From JAAXXJ01 sp964412455 (GTDB taxonomy: Bacteria; Nitrospirota; UBA9217): a stretch of DNA of 64,000 nucleotides. Made by a program: the position numbers and the translations under genes. Below the pieces are notes generated by a model. That model saw only the letters and a program-made list of their open reading frames with translations. It did not search any database and was not told the DNA's origin. The DNA is taken from NCBI GenBank assembly GCA_964412455.1, contig CAYPOT010000001.1, forward strand, positions 1 to 64,000, read 5' to 3'. Below, piece by piece: positions 24,578 through 34,627 of this stretch; the first letter of the stretch is position 1, and each line of letters begins with the position of its first letter.

Positions 24578-24954
24578 GTCGTCCTTGCCACCGATGGGAA
24601 CTGTGCGGCTGCTCCAATTCCGTGCTGATAAAGCAACGGGATCTGCAGTGGAAACCAGATATTGAATTTTCAGATTATGTCACAGAGACGGAGAAAAAAC
24701 AACAACATTTATGATCGTTTTGGGACAAGTATCTGCGAACGGCCATGCTCATCCGGCATGATGCAATTCAATGGTCCTATGCAGGAACAGAGGGATATCG
24801 TCTACGTACTTTTTATTGGTCCGAACCATATCGCCTGGAGGCGGATGCTTTTGGTCATCAGTGGTTATGACTGCCTTTTAACAGTAACAGGATATACGAG
24901 ATTCGATCGAAAACTGTTTGCATTTCATGGGATGATGTCGTAATATCTTAAACA
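24578..24954. other. Intergenic region, nothing recognised
   Basis: This 377-base gap separates the divergently transcribed diguanylate cyclase and lytic transglycosylase genes, so it should hold promoters for both. I see no confident promoter, hairpin or known RNA. A 93-codon frame (24662-24943, plus) has unnatural composition and is not supported. Confidence 0.4.
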
Positions 24955-26394
24955 ATGCTGACTAACCTTCACCCAATAATATTCCTCCTCGCTCTCTTCC
25001 TGTTCGGGACAGGTTGTACGACTTTGTCGGGCGGCCAGGCGCAGAACGACCAGTCCGCGGCGGATGCGTTCATGTCCGCAGAGACCGACGAGACAACGCC
25101 GGTCTTTTCGCTGCAGCTGCAGGATCCGGCGCTTCATTCAGGCGAGGCCGGGACCTTGGAACTCGAGACGGCGGATGACGAAGATCCTGACGCCGCTCAG
25201 GTTGACGAAAGCGTCCTTGATGCCGCGCTGGAACTGATCGATCTCTCCCAGGAGCACTGGTATGCAGGGGACCTCGATCGGGCGATAGAAGCGCTTGATC
25301 AGGCGTACGCCATTCTCCTGAAAGTTCCCGCCGACGCCGGAGAAAAAGAGCTGCAGCAGAAAGAAGACCTGCGGTTCGTGATCTCCAAGCGGCTGACGGA
25401 GATCTACGCTTCCCGATTCACTTCGGTAAACGGGAACGGCAAGGAAATACCGCTTACGCTGAATGAGCACGTGGAGCGGGAGATCAAGCAGTTCCAGACC
25501 TATGAACGGGATTTTTTCATGGAATCGTACTGGCGTTCGGGCAGATACCGGGAACAGTTCAAGAAGGAGTTCCGGGACGCGGGAATGCCCGAAGACCTTG
25601 CCTGGCTGCCGCTCATCGAGAGCGGCTTCAAGGCAAAGGCATTGTCGCGCGCGCGCGCGCTCGGCCTGTGGCAGTTCATTCCGTCAACAGGGTATAAGTT
25701 CGGGCTCAAGCGCAACGCATGGATCGACGAGCGGCTGGACCCGGAAAAGTCCACGCAGGCCGCCATTGCCTATTTGAAGGAACTGCATCAGATCTTCGGG
25801 GATTGGGCGACGGTCCTCGCGGCCTACAACTGCGGCGAGGGCAGGGTCCTGAGGATCATACGGCAGCAGAAGATAAACTATCTCGACAACTTCTGGGACC
25901 TCTACCAGCGGCTCCCGCGGGAGACCGCCCGGTACTATCCCCGGTTCATCGCGGTCCTGATGATCATCAAGGAACCGGCGAAGTACGGCTTCACGTTCGA
26001 CGAGGTGAGCAAGCCGCTTCCCTATGAGACCGTATCGATCGAGAAGCCGGTCCATCTGCGGAAGCTGGCCGAGATGTCGGGAGTGGCGTTCGGTGAACTG
26101 GCGGACCTGAACCCGGAACTGCGCCAGGAAGCGACACCCGGCTCTGCATACGACCTGAAGATCCCGGCAGGCATGGGTCAGACCATTCTTGCATCGGTGG
26201 ACGCACTGCCGAAATGGTCTCCGCCGAAGCTGGCCTATGTTGTCCATCGCGTGCGGCGGGGAGAGAGTTTGTCAACCATCGCGGTCAGGTATCGGACCAG
26301 CATCGGACGGATCATGGATGCGAACAACATGAGGAACGGTCGCCTTATCCGTATCGGCCAGAAGCTGAAGATACCCGTTCGTGACACCACGTAA
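24955..26394 (+). CDS. mltD: MltD-type membrane-bound lytic transglycosylase
   Basis: A 479-residue lipoprotein: the signal ends in the lipobox LFGTGC. The SLT catalytic domain (~200-340) has the Glu in LPLIESGFKAKALSRARALGLWQFIPSTG and the following AAYNCGEGRVLR. After it come a degenerate and then a clear LysM peptidoglycan-binding repeat (YVVHRVRRGESLSTIAVRYRTSIGRIMDANN...IRIGQKLKIPV). It cleaves peptidoglycan with anhydro-muramyl formation at the outer-membrane inner face. The start is taken at ATG 24955, which gives the full signal sequence. Confidence 0.93.
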   Translation: MLTNLHPIIFLLALFLFGTGCTTLSGGQAQNDQSAADAFMSAETDETTPVFSLQLQDPALHSGEAGTLELETADDEDPDAAQVDESVLDAALELIDLSQEHWYAGDLDRAIEALDQAYAILLKVPADAGEKELQQKEDLRFVISKRLTEIYASRFTSVNGNGKEIPLTLNEHVEREIKQFQTYERDFFMESYWRSGRYREQFKKEFRDAGMPEDLAWLPLIESGFKAKALSRARALGLWQFIPSTGYKFGLKRNAWIDERLDPEKSTQAAIAYLKELHQIFGDWATVLAAYNCGEGRVLRIIRQQKINYLDNFWDLYQRLPRETARYYPRFIAVLMIIKEPAKYGFTFDEVSKPLPYETVSIEKPVHLRKLAEMSGVAFGELADLNPELRQEATPGSAYDLKIPAGMGQTILASVDALPKWSPPKLAYVVHRVRRGESLSTIAVRYRTSIGRIMDANNMRNGRLIRIGQKLKIPVRDTT

Positions 26395-26633
26395 CGTTTT
26401 TTTCGCAGTCCTGCCCAATACTACATCGTAACTCTGACAAGCCTGAACCACATCTGCCACTAAGACACCAAGGCACGAAGACTTCAAAATTCATGGACCG
26501 TAAAGAGGCACGGAAAGCACAAAGAATCCGATGCTTATTTTGCGCGTTTTGGCGGCAAACAGTCTTTCCAAGTAAAGGTCATTGGTCATGTTGTTTCTGA
26601 TGGTGACGTCGGAGAGCTGCAGGCAGATGGGAC
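26395..26633. repeat. Intergenic region with repeat fragments
   Basis: Between the convergent mltD and dnaE genes, 26455-26575 contains wording typical of interspersed repeats (CACTAAGACACCAAGGCACG, and TATTTTGCGCGTTTTGGCGG similar to 20721-20741). No gene is seen. Confidence 0.4.
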
Positions 26634-29600
26634 CTATGCCAGGGACACTGCTCCCGCTCCAAGGACGGATTCGATCTCGCTGATGAGCTGGTCGGAAGGG
26701 GTCACGCGGATATCCCTGCCTACGGATATCAACGACTCTTTGCGGGAGGGATTCCGAAGGCGGAGATAGACGGGGATGTCACCTTTGTAGCGGAGCAGGA
26801 TGCTCTTTACCTTTACGAGGTCGTCCTGGGTGAGGCCGGTGGCGTTCAGAAGGATGTCCATACGGGTGGTGCCCCGCTTTTTCACATCGGCGAGCAGATG
26901 GATCCGTATGGCCTTGATCTTGTTTCCCTGTTCGCTTTTGTCGAGCTGGCCTGCCACGATGAGCGGCGTGTCGGTCAGGAGCATGTGGTTAGCCGTCGTG
27001 TAGAGGTCCGGAAAGACGATGACCTCCACGGTCCCCGAAAGGTCCTCGAGGTTGATGATGGCCATCTTGTCGCCCTTTTTGGTGATCTTTGGTTTCAATC
27101 CGGCGATGATCCCGCAAATGGTCACCTCCTTCCCGTCCGCCGCCTGGTCCAGCGTCTCCGTGGTCACCGACGCGTAGCGCTTCATGTCCGCCTGGAAGGC
27201 CGCGAGGGGATGGCCGGTGATGTAGAAGCCGATGCTCTCCTTTTCGAACGCCAGCAGCTGACTTTCCTTCCACTCCGGGATGTTGGGAAGATCGGGCTCC
27301 TTCGTCTCCCCGAGGGAATCAAAGATATTGAACTGTCCGATGGCCTCCTGCTCCTGGTGCCGCGCCGCCTGGTCGATCATCATGTCGATGGCTTCCATCA
27401 TCTGGCTGCGGCGTGCGCCGGTCGTGTCAAACGCGCCACATTTGATCAGCGCTTCGATCACCCGCCGGTTCACCCGCCGCTGGTCCACCTTGGAGCAGAA
27501 ATCCGCCAGAGAGGTGAATGCTCCCTTGGCCTCACGCGCTTCAAGGATCGCTTCAATGGCGGCGAGACCGATGTTCTTGACCGCGGCGAGACCAAAGCGA
27601 ACGGACCCAATGGCGCTGCCCGGCTCGATGGTCTCACGATCATGGGCCTCGATGACCGTAAAATCCCACCGGCTCTCATTCGCGTCAGGAGGCAGGACCG
27701 AAATTCCCATCTCACGCGCCTCGTAGATGTATTTTACGACCTTGTCGGTGTCCTGGACCTCGCTCGTGAGCAGGGCGGCCATGTATTCGACCGGGTAGTG
27801 GGTCTTGAGGTATGCCGTCTGGTAGGAGATGAGGGCATAGGCGGCACTGTGCGATTTGTTGAACCCGTAGTCGGCGAACTTGGCCATGAGGTCGAAGATC
27901 GCCCCGGCCTTTTTCGGATCAATGCCGTTGTTCTTCGCGCCCTCCAGGAACGTGGCGCGCTGCCGTGACATCTCGGCCTGGTCCTTTTTCCCCATGGCGC
28001 GCCGGAGCAGGTCAGCTCCGCCAAGCGAGTAGCCTGCCAGGGTACGCGCCATCTGCATGACCTGTTCCTGGTACACGATGACGCCGTAGGTGTCCTTGAG
28101 GATCTCCTCGAGCGCGGGCAGTTCGTAGGTGATCTTGGTGGAGCCTTTCTTGCGCTTGATGAAATCGTCCACCATGCCGCTGTTGAGCGGTCCCGGACGG
28201 TACAGGGCCAGGAGCGCGATGATGTCCTCAAAGCACTGGGGTTTCATCTTGAGCACGAGGTCCCGCATGCCTGACGATTCGAGCTGGAAGATGCCCGCCG
28301 TACTGCCCCGTCCCAGGAACTCATAGGTCTTCGCGTCGTCCAGGGGGAGGCGGCTGACGGAGAAGCGGTCCGCCGCAGCGAGCGGCGCCTTCTGGAGTCG
28401 TAGATTGATCACATCCTCGGCCTTGCGGATCACCGTGAGGTTCCGGAGACCCAGGAAGTCGAACTTTACGAGGCCGATCTTCTCGACGCCCTTCATGTCG
28501 AACTGCGTCATCACCTCGTCCTTCGCGGTCTTGTACAGCGGGAGATATTCGGTCAGCGGCTCCTGCGAGATGACCACGCCGGCGGCGTGCTTGGACGCGT
28601 GGCGAACCTGGCCCTCGAGGTTCAGGGCGATCTCCATGAGCTCCGCCATGCGCGGTTCCTTCTTCGTCAGCTCCTTGAGCTTCGGCTCCTGCTCCATGGC
28701 CTTTTCCAGGGTGATGTTCAGGACGTTCGGAACGAGCTTGGCGACCCTGTCCACTTCGGCATAGGGGATGTCGAGGACCCTGCCCACGTCGCGGATCACG
28801 CCCTTGGCCATCATGGTCCCGTAGGTGATGATCTGGGTCACGTGGTCCGGGCCGTACTTCTCCGTGACATACTTGATGACCTCGTCGCGGCGGTCCTGGC
28901 AGAAGTCCACGTCGATGTCCGGCATGCTGATGCGTTCGGGGTTCAGGAACCGTTCGAACAGCAGGTTGTAGGGGATCGGGTCGAGGTCGGTGATCCGGAG
29001 GCTGTAGGCAACCAGGCTGCCGGCGGCGGACCCGCGGCCCGGACCGACGGGGATGCCGTGCTCGCGGGCGTAGCGGATGAAGTCCCACACGATCAGCATA
29101 TATCCAGGAAAACCCATTTTCTCGATCATCAGGATCTCGGATTCCAGCCGCTTTTTGTAGGCCTCGCGGTCGATGGTGCCGGATCCGCGCACTGCCTCGA
29201 TCTCGCCGAAGCGCTCTTCGAGGCCTTTCCTGGCCAGCTCTGCCATGTAGGTCTCGCGGGTGTATCCTTCGGGGACCGGGAAGTTGGGCAGGTGGTATTT
29301 GCCGAGCTCAAGCTCGAGGTTGCAGCGCTCGGCGATCTTGATGGTGTTCGTGATGGCCTCGGGAATATAGGAAAAGGACTTTTTCATCTCCTCAGGGGTC
29401 TTCATGTAAAAGGTCTCCGAGGAGAACTTGAGGCGCTTTTCGTCCTTTACCAGTTTGCCCTGGTTGATGCAGAGCAGGGCGTCATGGGACTTATGGTCCT
29501 CCATGTTCAGATAGTGGCAATCGTTCGTGGCGACGACGGGGATGCCTGTGTCCTGGCTCAGGCGAATGAGCTCTCGGTTCACCTGTTCCTGCTCGGGGAT

Positions 29601-30152
29601 GCCGTTGTCCTGGAGTTCTAAATAGAAGTTGTCCTTGCCCAGGAGGTCCTGGTACTGGAGGGCGGCCTTTTTCGCTTCCTCGTAGCGGTTGCTGTTCAGG
29701 AGAGAGGGGATCTCGCCGCCCAGGCACGCTGAGAGGCCGATGAGCCCTTCGTGGTGCTGTTTGAGCAGTTCTTTGTCGATGCGGGGCTTGTAATAGAAGC
29801 CTTCCAGATACGCGGCGGTCACGAGCTTGACGAGGTTCTTGTAGCCCTGCTTGTTCCGGGAGAGGAGGATGAGATGATAGGAGGCTTCTTCCTGGTTGCC
29901 GCCGGGCGTGGATTTTTCGAAGCGCGATCCGGGGGCGACATAGATCTCGCAGCCGATGATCGGCTTGATGCCGGCCTTCATCGCTTTCTGATAGAAATCC
30001 AGGACGGAGAACAGGTTTCCGTGGTCCGTGACGGCCACGGCCGGCATTTTCAGTTCGATGGCCTTCTTGACGAGGTTGTCGATGCTGATGGCGCCGTCGA
30101 GCAGGCTGTATTCCGTGTGGAGATGAAGGTGGACGAATTCGGCGTGATGCAT
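26634..30152 (-). CDS. dnaE: DNA polymerase III alpha subunit
   Basis: The replicative polymerase catalytic subunit, 1172 residues. An N-terminal PHP domain (FVHLHLHTEYSLLDGA), the palm with GRGSAAGSLVAY and MPDIDVDFCQDRRDE (catalytic Asp residues), then helix-hairpin-helix, a C-terminal OB fold (VTICGIIAGLKPKITKKGDKMAIINLED) and the tau-interacting end are in the usual order. Start ATG 30152 fits the family. The frame upstream is derived from repeat sequence. It lies immediately downstream of tRNA-Cys on the same strand. Confidence 0.97.
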   Translation of the reverse strand: MHHAEFVHLHLHTEYSLLDGAISIDNLVKKAIELKMPAVAVTDHGNLFSVLDFYQKAMKAGIKPIIGCEIYVAPGSRFEKSTPGGNQEEASYHLILLSRNKQGYKNLVKLVTAAYLEGFYYKPRIDKELLKQHHEGLIGLSACLGGEIPSLLNSNRYEEAKKAALQYQDLLGKDNFYLELQDNGIPEQEQVNRELIRLSQDTGIPVVATNDCHYLNMEDHKSHDALLCINQGKLVKDEKRLKFSSETFYMKTPEEMKKSFSYIPEAITNTIKIAERCNLELELGKYHLPNFPVPEGYTRETYMAELARKGLEERFGEIEAVRGSGTIDREAYKKRLESEILMIEKMGFPGYMLIVWDFIRYAREHGIPVGPGRGSAAGSLVAYSLRITDLDPIPYNLLFERFLNPERISMPDIDVDFCQDRRDEVIKYVTEKYGPDHVTQIITYGTMMAKGVIRDVGRVLDIPYAEVDRVAKLVPNVLNITLEKAMEQEPKLKELTKKEPRMAELMEIALNLEGQVRHASKHAAGVVISQEPLTEYLPLYKTAKDEVMTQFDMKGVEKIGLVKFDFLGLRNLTVIRKAEDVINLRLQKAPLAAADRFSVSRLPLDDAKTYEFLGRGSTAGIFQLESSGMRDLVLKMKPQCFEDIIALLALYRPGPLNSGMVDDFIKRKKGSTKITYELPALEEILKDTYGVIVYQEQVMQMARTLAGYSLGGADLLRRAMGKKDQAEMSRQRATFLEGAKNNGIDPKKAGAIFDLMAKFADYGFNKSHSAAYALISYQTAYLKTHYPVEYMAALLTSEVQDTDKVVKYIYEAREMGISVLPPDANESRWDFTVIEAHDRETIEPGSAIGSVRFGLAAVKNIGLAAIEAILEAREAKGAFTSLADFCSKVDQRRVNRRVIEALIKCGAFDTTGARRSQMMEAIDMMIDQAARHQEQEAIGQFNIFDSLGETKEPDLPNIPEWKESQLLAFEKESIGFYITGHPLAAFQADMKRYASVTTETLDQAADGKEVTICGIIAGLKPKITKKGDKMAIINLEDLSGTVEVIVFPDLYTTANHMLLTDTPLIVAGQLDKSEQGNKIKAIRIHLLADVKKRGTTRMDILLNATGLTQDDLVKVKSILLRYKGDIPVYLRLRNPSRKESLISVGRDIRVTPSDQLISEIESVLGAGAVSLA

Positions 30153-30196
30153 AGGGGAAAACCGTGGGGCGCTTAATTGCAAATGGTAAATAGCAA

Positions 30197-30250
30197 ATTG
30201 GAAATTGCAAAGTACGGGAACGGCAGGTCAATCAATTTGCAATTTCCAAT
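30197..30250. repeat. 15-bp perfect inverted repeat between dnaE and tRNA-Cys
   Basis: ATTGGAAATTGCAAA (30197-30211) and its exact reverse complement (30236-30250) flank a 24-base loop. The flanks contain further AATTGCAAA fragments. It could form a stem after the tRNA on the minus strand, but no clear U-run follows, so terminator activity is uncertain. Confidence 0.6.
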
Positions 30251-30276
30251 CGACACTTTGCAATGGGTGGTTTAAT

Positions 30277-30352
30277 TGGAGGCGGCGATCGGATTTGAAC
30301 CGATGAATGAAGGTTTTGCAGACCTCTGCCTTAGCCACTTGGCTACGCCGCC
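30277..30352 (-). tRNA. tRNA-Cys (GCA)
   Basis: On the minus strand the 7-bp acceptor pair GGCGGCG/CGCCGCC, a D-arm (GCCAAGTGGCTAAGGC), the anticodon arm with GCA in its loop (CTGCAAA), and a T-arm (TTCGAATC) fold as a cloverleaf. The discriminator U and the 3' CCA are encoded (30277-30280). Confidence 0.97.
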
Positions 30353-30413
30353 CGGGAAACAAATGCTGGAAAATCACGGAGATGCGTTCTCCCGAGAATC
30401 TTGCACAAGCGAT

Positions 30414-30442
30414 AAAATACGAGAAACGGAGGGGTAAGTCAA
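30414..30442 (-). promoter_or_regulatory. Promoter of tRNA-Cys
   Basis: Reading the minus strand: TTGACT (-35), 17-base spacer, TATTTT (-10), about 60 bases before the tRNA. The same hexamers and spacing are found upstream of htpX. Confidence 0.55.
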
Positions 30443-30482
30443 GCCCAAAAGCGGAGGTTCAGTGGACAGGTAGAGCAGCGCC

Positions 30483-31796
30483 TCACACTTTGATATGCAG
30501 CATCGGCAGACCGAGACGCTGTCGTTTATTCTCTCCCTTGAACAGGTCCGCTTTCCGCACCGGCACATCGCCCCGTTCGCCTTCGTGTTGCGCCTGGAGC
30601 TTCGTGGGCAGGCTGGCCCCGTGCTGGACCGCGTGCTTGCCGTACTTCCGCGACAGCTCGTCAATGCTTTCATAGATCTTCGCCATCTTCGCGATCTTCG
30701 CGGTGTCCTCGAACAGGCCGTACTGGACACCGCTCTCCGCGACCAGGCCGGACAGGACGACGCCGGTCTGGCGGTAGGGGGTGGCGGGCAGGTACAGTCC
30801 CCGGAACCCTTCGCGCAGGAGCGTGTAGAGCTCGGCGGGGAATGCGGTCGGACGGCTCAGCTTCAGCTCCGCGCCGGCGCTTTGGTAATCCTGCTGCCGG
30901 AGAAAGACGATCACCCGGCTGGCGGCAAGATGATACCGCCGGGCCTTGATGCAGGCGTTCTCCAGGTTCTTGGACAGCTGGGCGAAGACGAAGGACTCGT
31001 CCGTCGAGGCCGGGGTGAAGGTCTTCGCCTTGTTGATGGACTGGTAGGCGCTTTTGGTCTCGGTGGTGACGGGATATACGCTCCTGCCATTCAGCTCGTG
31101 CCAGATCTCCCGGTAGGGCTTGGACAGGTATTTTGTGACGAACTCCTCATCCCGCTGCGCGAACTCCAGGGCGGTCGTGATGCCGTGCTTGTTCAGGTAG
31201 GCCGCAGTGTTCGACCCGATGCCCCATACCTTTTCGATCGGCAGCGTTTCGAGATACCGATGGATCTCCCGGCCCGGGATCATGGTGAGGCCGTCCGGTT
31301 TCCTGTGCTTCGAGCCGATCTTCGCAAGGACCTTGGAGAGGGAGACGCCTGCGGACACGGTGATGCCGAGCTCCTGCTTGATGGTGGCGCGCATTTTCTC
31401 GGCGATGGACTCGTAGGAACCGTGGTAGGTCCGCCTGAGGCCCGTGAGGTCCACGAAGGCCTCGTCAATGGAGTCTTCCTCCACGTCGGGGGAGAAACGC
31501 CGCAATATTTCGAACATGCGGACGGAGAAAAGGCTGTAGGTCTCGTAATCCGACGGCAGGATGACCGCGTCGGGGCAGAGCTTCTTCACGTCCGAGAGCC
31601 GCACCCCGCGCTGGACGCCGCGCGCCTTGGCCTCGTAGCTCGCTGCGGCCACAATGCCGCGTTCCTTGCCGCAGATCACCGGCTTGCCGCGCAGTTCCGG
31701 GTGGATGGCCTGCTCGCAGGACGCGAAAAAGGCGTCGGCGTCCAGGTGGAGGATGGCTCGGGGCCAGGAGGATATGATGAGGGGCTGGTCGTTCAT
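30483..31796 (-). CDS. dinB: DNA polymerase IV (Y-family)
   Basis: A 437-residue translesion polymerase. Catalytic motifs are LHLDADAFFASCEQ and DSIDEAFVDLTGL, followed by the helix-hairpin-helix region (LETLPIEKVWGIGSNTAAYL) and little-finger domain. The C-terminal ~60 residues are longer than usual and include KADLF, a possible clamp-binding motif. ATG 31796 is used; upstream codons come from a GGACACGG-type repeat. No LexA box like the one at lexA is visible upstream, so SOS control is not supported by the sequence. Confidence 0.93.
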   Translation of the reverse strand: MNDQPLIISSWPRAILHLDADAFFASCEQAIHPELRGKPVICGKERGIVAAASYEAKARGVQRGVRLSDVKKLCPDAVILPSDYETYSLFSVRMFEILRRFSPDVEEDSIDEAFVDLTGLRRTYHGSYESIAEKMRATIKQELGITVSAGVSLSKVLAKIGSKHRKPDGLTMIPGREIHRYLETLPIEKVWGIGSNTAAYLNKHGITTALEFAQRDEEFVTKYLSKPYREIWHELNGRSVYPVTTETKSAYQSINKAKTFTPASTDESFVFAQLSKNLENACIKARRYHLAASRVIVFLRQQDYQSAGAELKLSRPTAFPAELYTLLREGFRGLYLPATPYRQTGVVLSGLVAESGVQYGLFEDTAKIAKMAKIYESIDELSRKYGKHAVQHGASLPTKLQAQHEGERGDVPVRKADLFKGENKRQRLGLPMLHIKV

Positions 31797-32118
31797 AGGG
31801 TAAACCCGACACGGGGACACGGGGACGGGGGGACACGGAGACAGAGACAAATCCAAGCCCGTGCCAGAGACGTTGAAGCGATCACGTCAAATGCTTTCAC
31901 CGCGACCAAAAGTAGGCGCTTCTAAGCGAGGCGCGAAGAGCGCGAGGAAACCTTAAAGCTATAGGCTTGCATTAACGTCAAAAGAACTTTTCGGTAGTGC
32001 TTCTGTCCTGCCGTCCTCGCGCCTTCGCGGTTCCAATGTTTTGGCTCCGGCCTGTCTCGGTCAGGAGTTCACGGCTCAACAGCCGCGATCATCCCCGGTC
32101 AAGCAGGGGAGGAGCGCC
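31797..32118. repeat. Intergenic region with tandem and interspersed repeats
   Basis: 31809-31845 is an imperfect ACACGGGG tandem run directly upstream of dinB. 31905-31940 contains the CCAAAAGTAGGCGCTTCT core also present at 20165. No gene is seen. Near 32093-32110 CCCCGGTCAAGCAGGGG may form a short hairpin after the transporter gene. Confidence 0.5.
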
Positions 32119-34488
32119 TTACTGGCCGCTCGTCTTGCCGTTCCGCGGATGATCCGCTGTCTTCTCTCGCGCGGTCAGCGGCTCTTTGTTGCCGTTCTCT
32201 TTTTTCGAATCCTCGTCCACCGGCGCCGCATTGTCGTCGTCCGTCTCACGGCGCTCGGCGCCCTCTTCGACCAGCGACATCTCCTTCTTCGTGTTCACGA
32301 ACAGCACGTTCCCCACGCCTTCATAGCCCGTGAAGACCTCCTGCTTGCGCCGCTTGATGGCCTCGGCCCGGAAACCCACGATGATCAGGTCCGCGTCCCT
32401 TGAGCGTTCCCTGATGAGGTCCCGCCGGTCCAGGTCCTTTATCTGCGGGATCACCTCCACGTTGTGCTCCGAGATCGGCAGCCTGCCCGAACGGATCATC
32501 TGCCTGAGGTCTTTTTCTTCTTCCTGCAGCGATTCGATCGGCAGGACCGAGAAGATCTTGATGGAGGCGCCCTTCCAGTCCGGGTGCCCCAGCAGGATGT
32601 AGGCAAGCACGATCATGAGCGATTCGTTCGCGTAGTCGTCGGGGCTGAGCCAGATATGGATCTCCTTGCGGTACCCGAACCCGCGTTCCGCGATAGCGAG
32701 TATGCAGACGTCGAATCCCGTGGATGCCACGAGCTGGTAGTTCTCCACAATGGGCTTCAGACCCTCGGGCTCGTCCTTGGCGAATTCGAGCAGCAGCATG
32801 TTGTTCTCTTTACCCGAGATGCCGGGAAGCTGGATGATCTGGGAGATCGTCGTGGTATAGGACGGGCTGACGATGGTGTCCACATAGATGTTGCTCTCGC
32901 TCACGCTGGCCATCTTGACCAGCCGGTCCAGCACCTCCAGCGACTCCTTCCAGGTGGTGCGGGAGAGATACCCCTCGATATGATGAATATAGGTCCCGAA
33001 CCCGTAGCGGTGGGAGATCCAGCGCATGAGGTCGAAGGAGTGCAGCCGCTTGAAGGAAGCGTCGGTCAGGCAGACCACGGCGGGCCGCCAGCTGTCCCGC
33101 TCCTGCTTCCGCGACTTCTGCAGGAAGATGTGGAGCTGACGGCTGAGCTGGAAGATGGCGCCCTGTACGATGTTCGAAAGTCCCTGTTTGTCCTTGTTGT
33201 AATAACTGATCGTCTGATAGAGCGAGAACATCAGCACGATCGCCAGGATCGCGTAGGGCGTGCTCATCTGGAACATCAGCCAGCCGCACAGGACGGCGCC
33301 GAAGAAGGAGATGAACCAGCGGGAACGGAACGTGGGGCGGTACGACGGGTCGGCGGCAAAGTGCTCCAGAAAGGAGATGAGGCAGATGGACCCGTAGGTC
33401 ACCATGAAGAACATGGAGATGATCTTGGCCACGAAGTTTACGTCTCCCATCAGGACAAAGACAACGGCGATCGTCGCGGTCACCATCGAGGCGTTGGCCG
33501 GCTCGTAGGCGCTGCCCTTGCCTTTTGACAGCCAGGCGCTGAGGCGCCTGAGCGGAAGCACGTTGTCCTCGCCGATGGCCTGGAGCGTGCGCGGCGCCAC
33601 CATGAAGGACCCGAGGGCCGACGAGATCGTGGCGCAGGCCAGACCGATGGGGATCATGGGGCCCCACAGGGCGATCTTGCTCATCACGAGCTGGTCCCCG
33701 GCGAGGTCCTGCGGGGAGGCCGAGATGGACAGTTTGTAGGCGATCAGGACGTACACGATCATGCCGGTTAACGTGGCCGCCAGGGTGCCGAGGGGAATGG
33801 ACTTTCGGGGATTGCGGAGGTTGCCGGAGAGGCCCACGCCGGCGGTCATGCCGGTGAAGGCAGGGAAGCAGATGGCGAAGACCACGAAGAAGGGGTCCGC
33901 ATGCTCGATGGTCGCGATGAGCGACTCAGGACCCGCCGTGGCTGTGTAGCCCGTATTGCCCATGAAGAAGGCGGCGAGGGACGTGAACAGCACCGCTACG
34001 ACCACGTAGAGAGCCTTCATCCCCAGGTTCGCGCCCTTGGCCGTGATGATCAGCGTCATGATCAGAACGGCCGGCAGGCTGATCCAGCGCTTGTCCGCGA
34101 TCACGATGCCGTAGTTCTCCCGGAGCCAGGTGATCACGGGATCGAAGGCCTCGGCAAAGGCGATGATGTAAAAGGCGACGCTGATGGCCTGGGAGAGATA
34201 GAGGGACAGGCCGATGGCCGAGCCGATGATCAGGCCGAAGGACCGCGATATGATGAAGTACTCGCCGCCGCCCTCCACCTTCTGGTTCGTGGCTATCTCC
34301 GCGATGGCCATGGCCGTGGGGATCGTGACCAGGTGCCCGATCAGGATGATGACGAGTACGCCCAGGAAGCCCACGTTCCCCACGGCATACCCGAAACGCA
34401 GGAACATGACGGCCCCGAGGATCGTCGAAATGGCCATTAAAAAAACGGGAGCGGTTCCGAAGGTTGCGCTTTTTCTATTTTCGATCAA
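32119..34488 (-). CDS. APC-superfamily transporter, SLC12 (cation-chloride cotransporter)-like, with cytosolic domain
   Basis: A 789-residue protein. The first ~440 residues form 12 membrane helices, beginning TAPVFLMAISTILGAVMFLRFGYAVGNVG, the GAVMFLR pattern of the SLC12/amino-acid permease branch. GGGEYFIISRSFG and the helix-rich region through YAILAIVLMFSLYQ follow. The remaining ~340 residues are soluble and contain two adenine-nucleotide alpha hydrolase/UspA-like alpha/beta segments (AVVCLTDASFKRLHSFDLMRWISHRYG..., IVGFRAEA), then a charged tail. It may move K+/Na+/Cl- or amino acids. The substrate cannot be read from sequence. Confidence 0.82.
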   Translation of the reverse strand: MIENRKSATFGTAPVFLMAISTILGAVMFLRFGYAVGNVGFLGVLVIILIGHLVTIPTAMAIAEIATNQKVEGGGEYFIISRSFGLIIGSAIGLSLYLSQAISVAFYIIAFAEAFDPVITWLRENYGIVIADKRWISLPAVLIMTLIITAKGANLGMKALYVVVAVLFTSLAAFFMGNTGYTATAGPESLIATIEHADPFFVVFAICFPAFTGMTAGVGLSGNLRNPRKSIPLGTLAATLTGMIVYVLIAYKLSISASPQDLAGDQLVMSKIALWGPMIPIGLACATISSALGSFMVAPRTLQAIGEDNVLPLRRLSAWLSKGKGSAYEPANASMVTATIAVVFVLMGDVNFVAKIISMFFMVTYGSICLISFLEHFAADPSYRPTFRSRWFISFFGAVLCGWLMFQMSTPYAILAIVLMFSLYQTISYYNKDKQGLSNIVQGAIFQLSRQLHIFLQKSRKQERDSWRPAVVCLTDASFKRLHSFDLMRWISHRYGFGTYIHHIEGYLSRTTWKESLEVLDRLVKMASVSESNIYVDTIVSPSYTTTISQIIQLPGISGKENNMLLLEFAKDEPEGLKPIVENYQLVASTGFDVCILAIAERGFGYRKEIHIWLSPDDYANESLMIVLAYILLGHPDWKGASIKIFSVLPIESLQEEEKDLRQMIRSGRLPISEHNVEVIPQIKDLDRRDLIRERSRDADLIIVGFRAEAIKRRKQEVFTGYEGVGNVLFVNTKKEMSLVEEGAERRETDDDNAAPVDEDSKKENGNKEPLTAREKTADHPRNGKTSGQ

Positions 34489-34627
34489 AGGCCGATACCT
34501 CCAAGCGTATGTGTACTGTCCCGTAGTGTTCGGTTGTCGTTTTTCCGGGAACGCGCGGCTGACACGCCGTGCAAAGCCCGGGCGACGTCGAGCCGCTTAT
34601 TGGGACATTTGCACAAATAGACGCGGT

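Noticed and set aside
24662..24943. 93-codon frame upstream of the lytic transglycosylase
   Set aside because: No ribosome-binding site, unnatural composition and no recognisable motif.
30483..31796. SOS control of dinB by LexA
   Set aside because: The GAAC-N4-GTTC palindrome seen at lexA was searched for upstream of dinB and not found.
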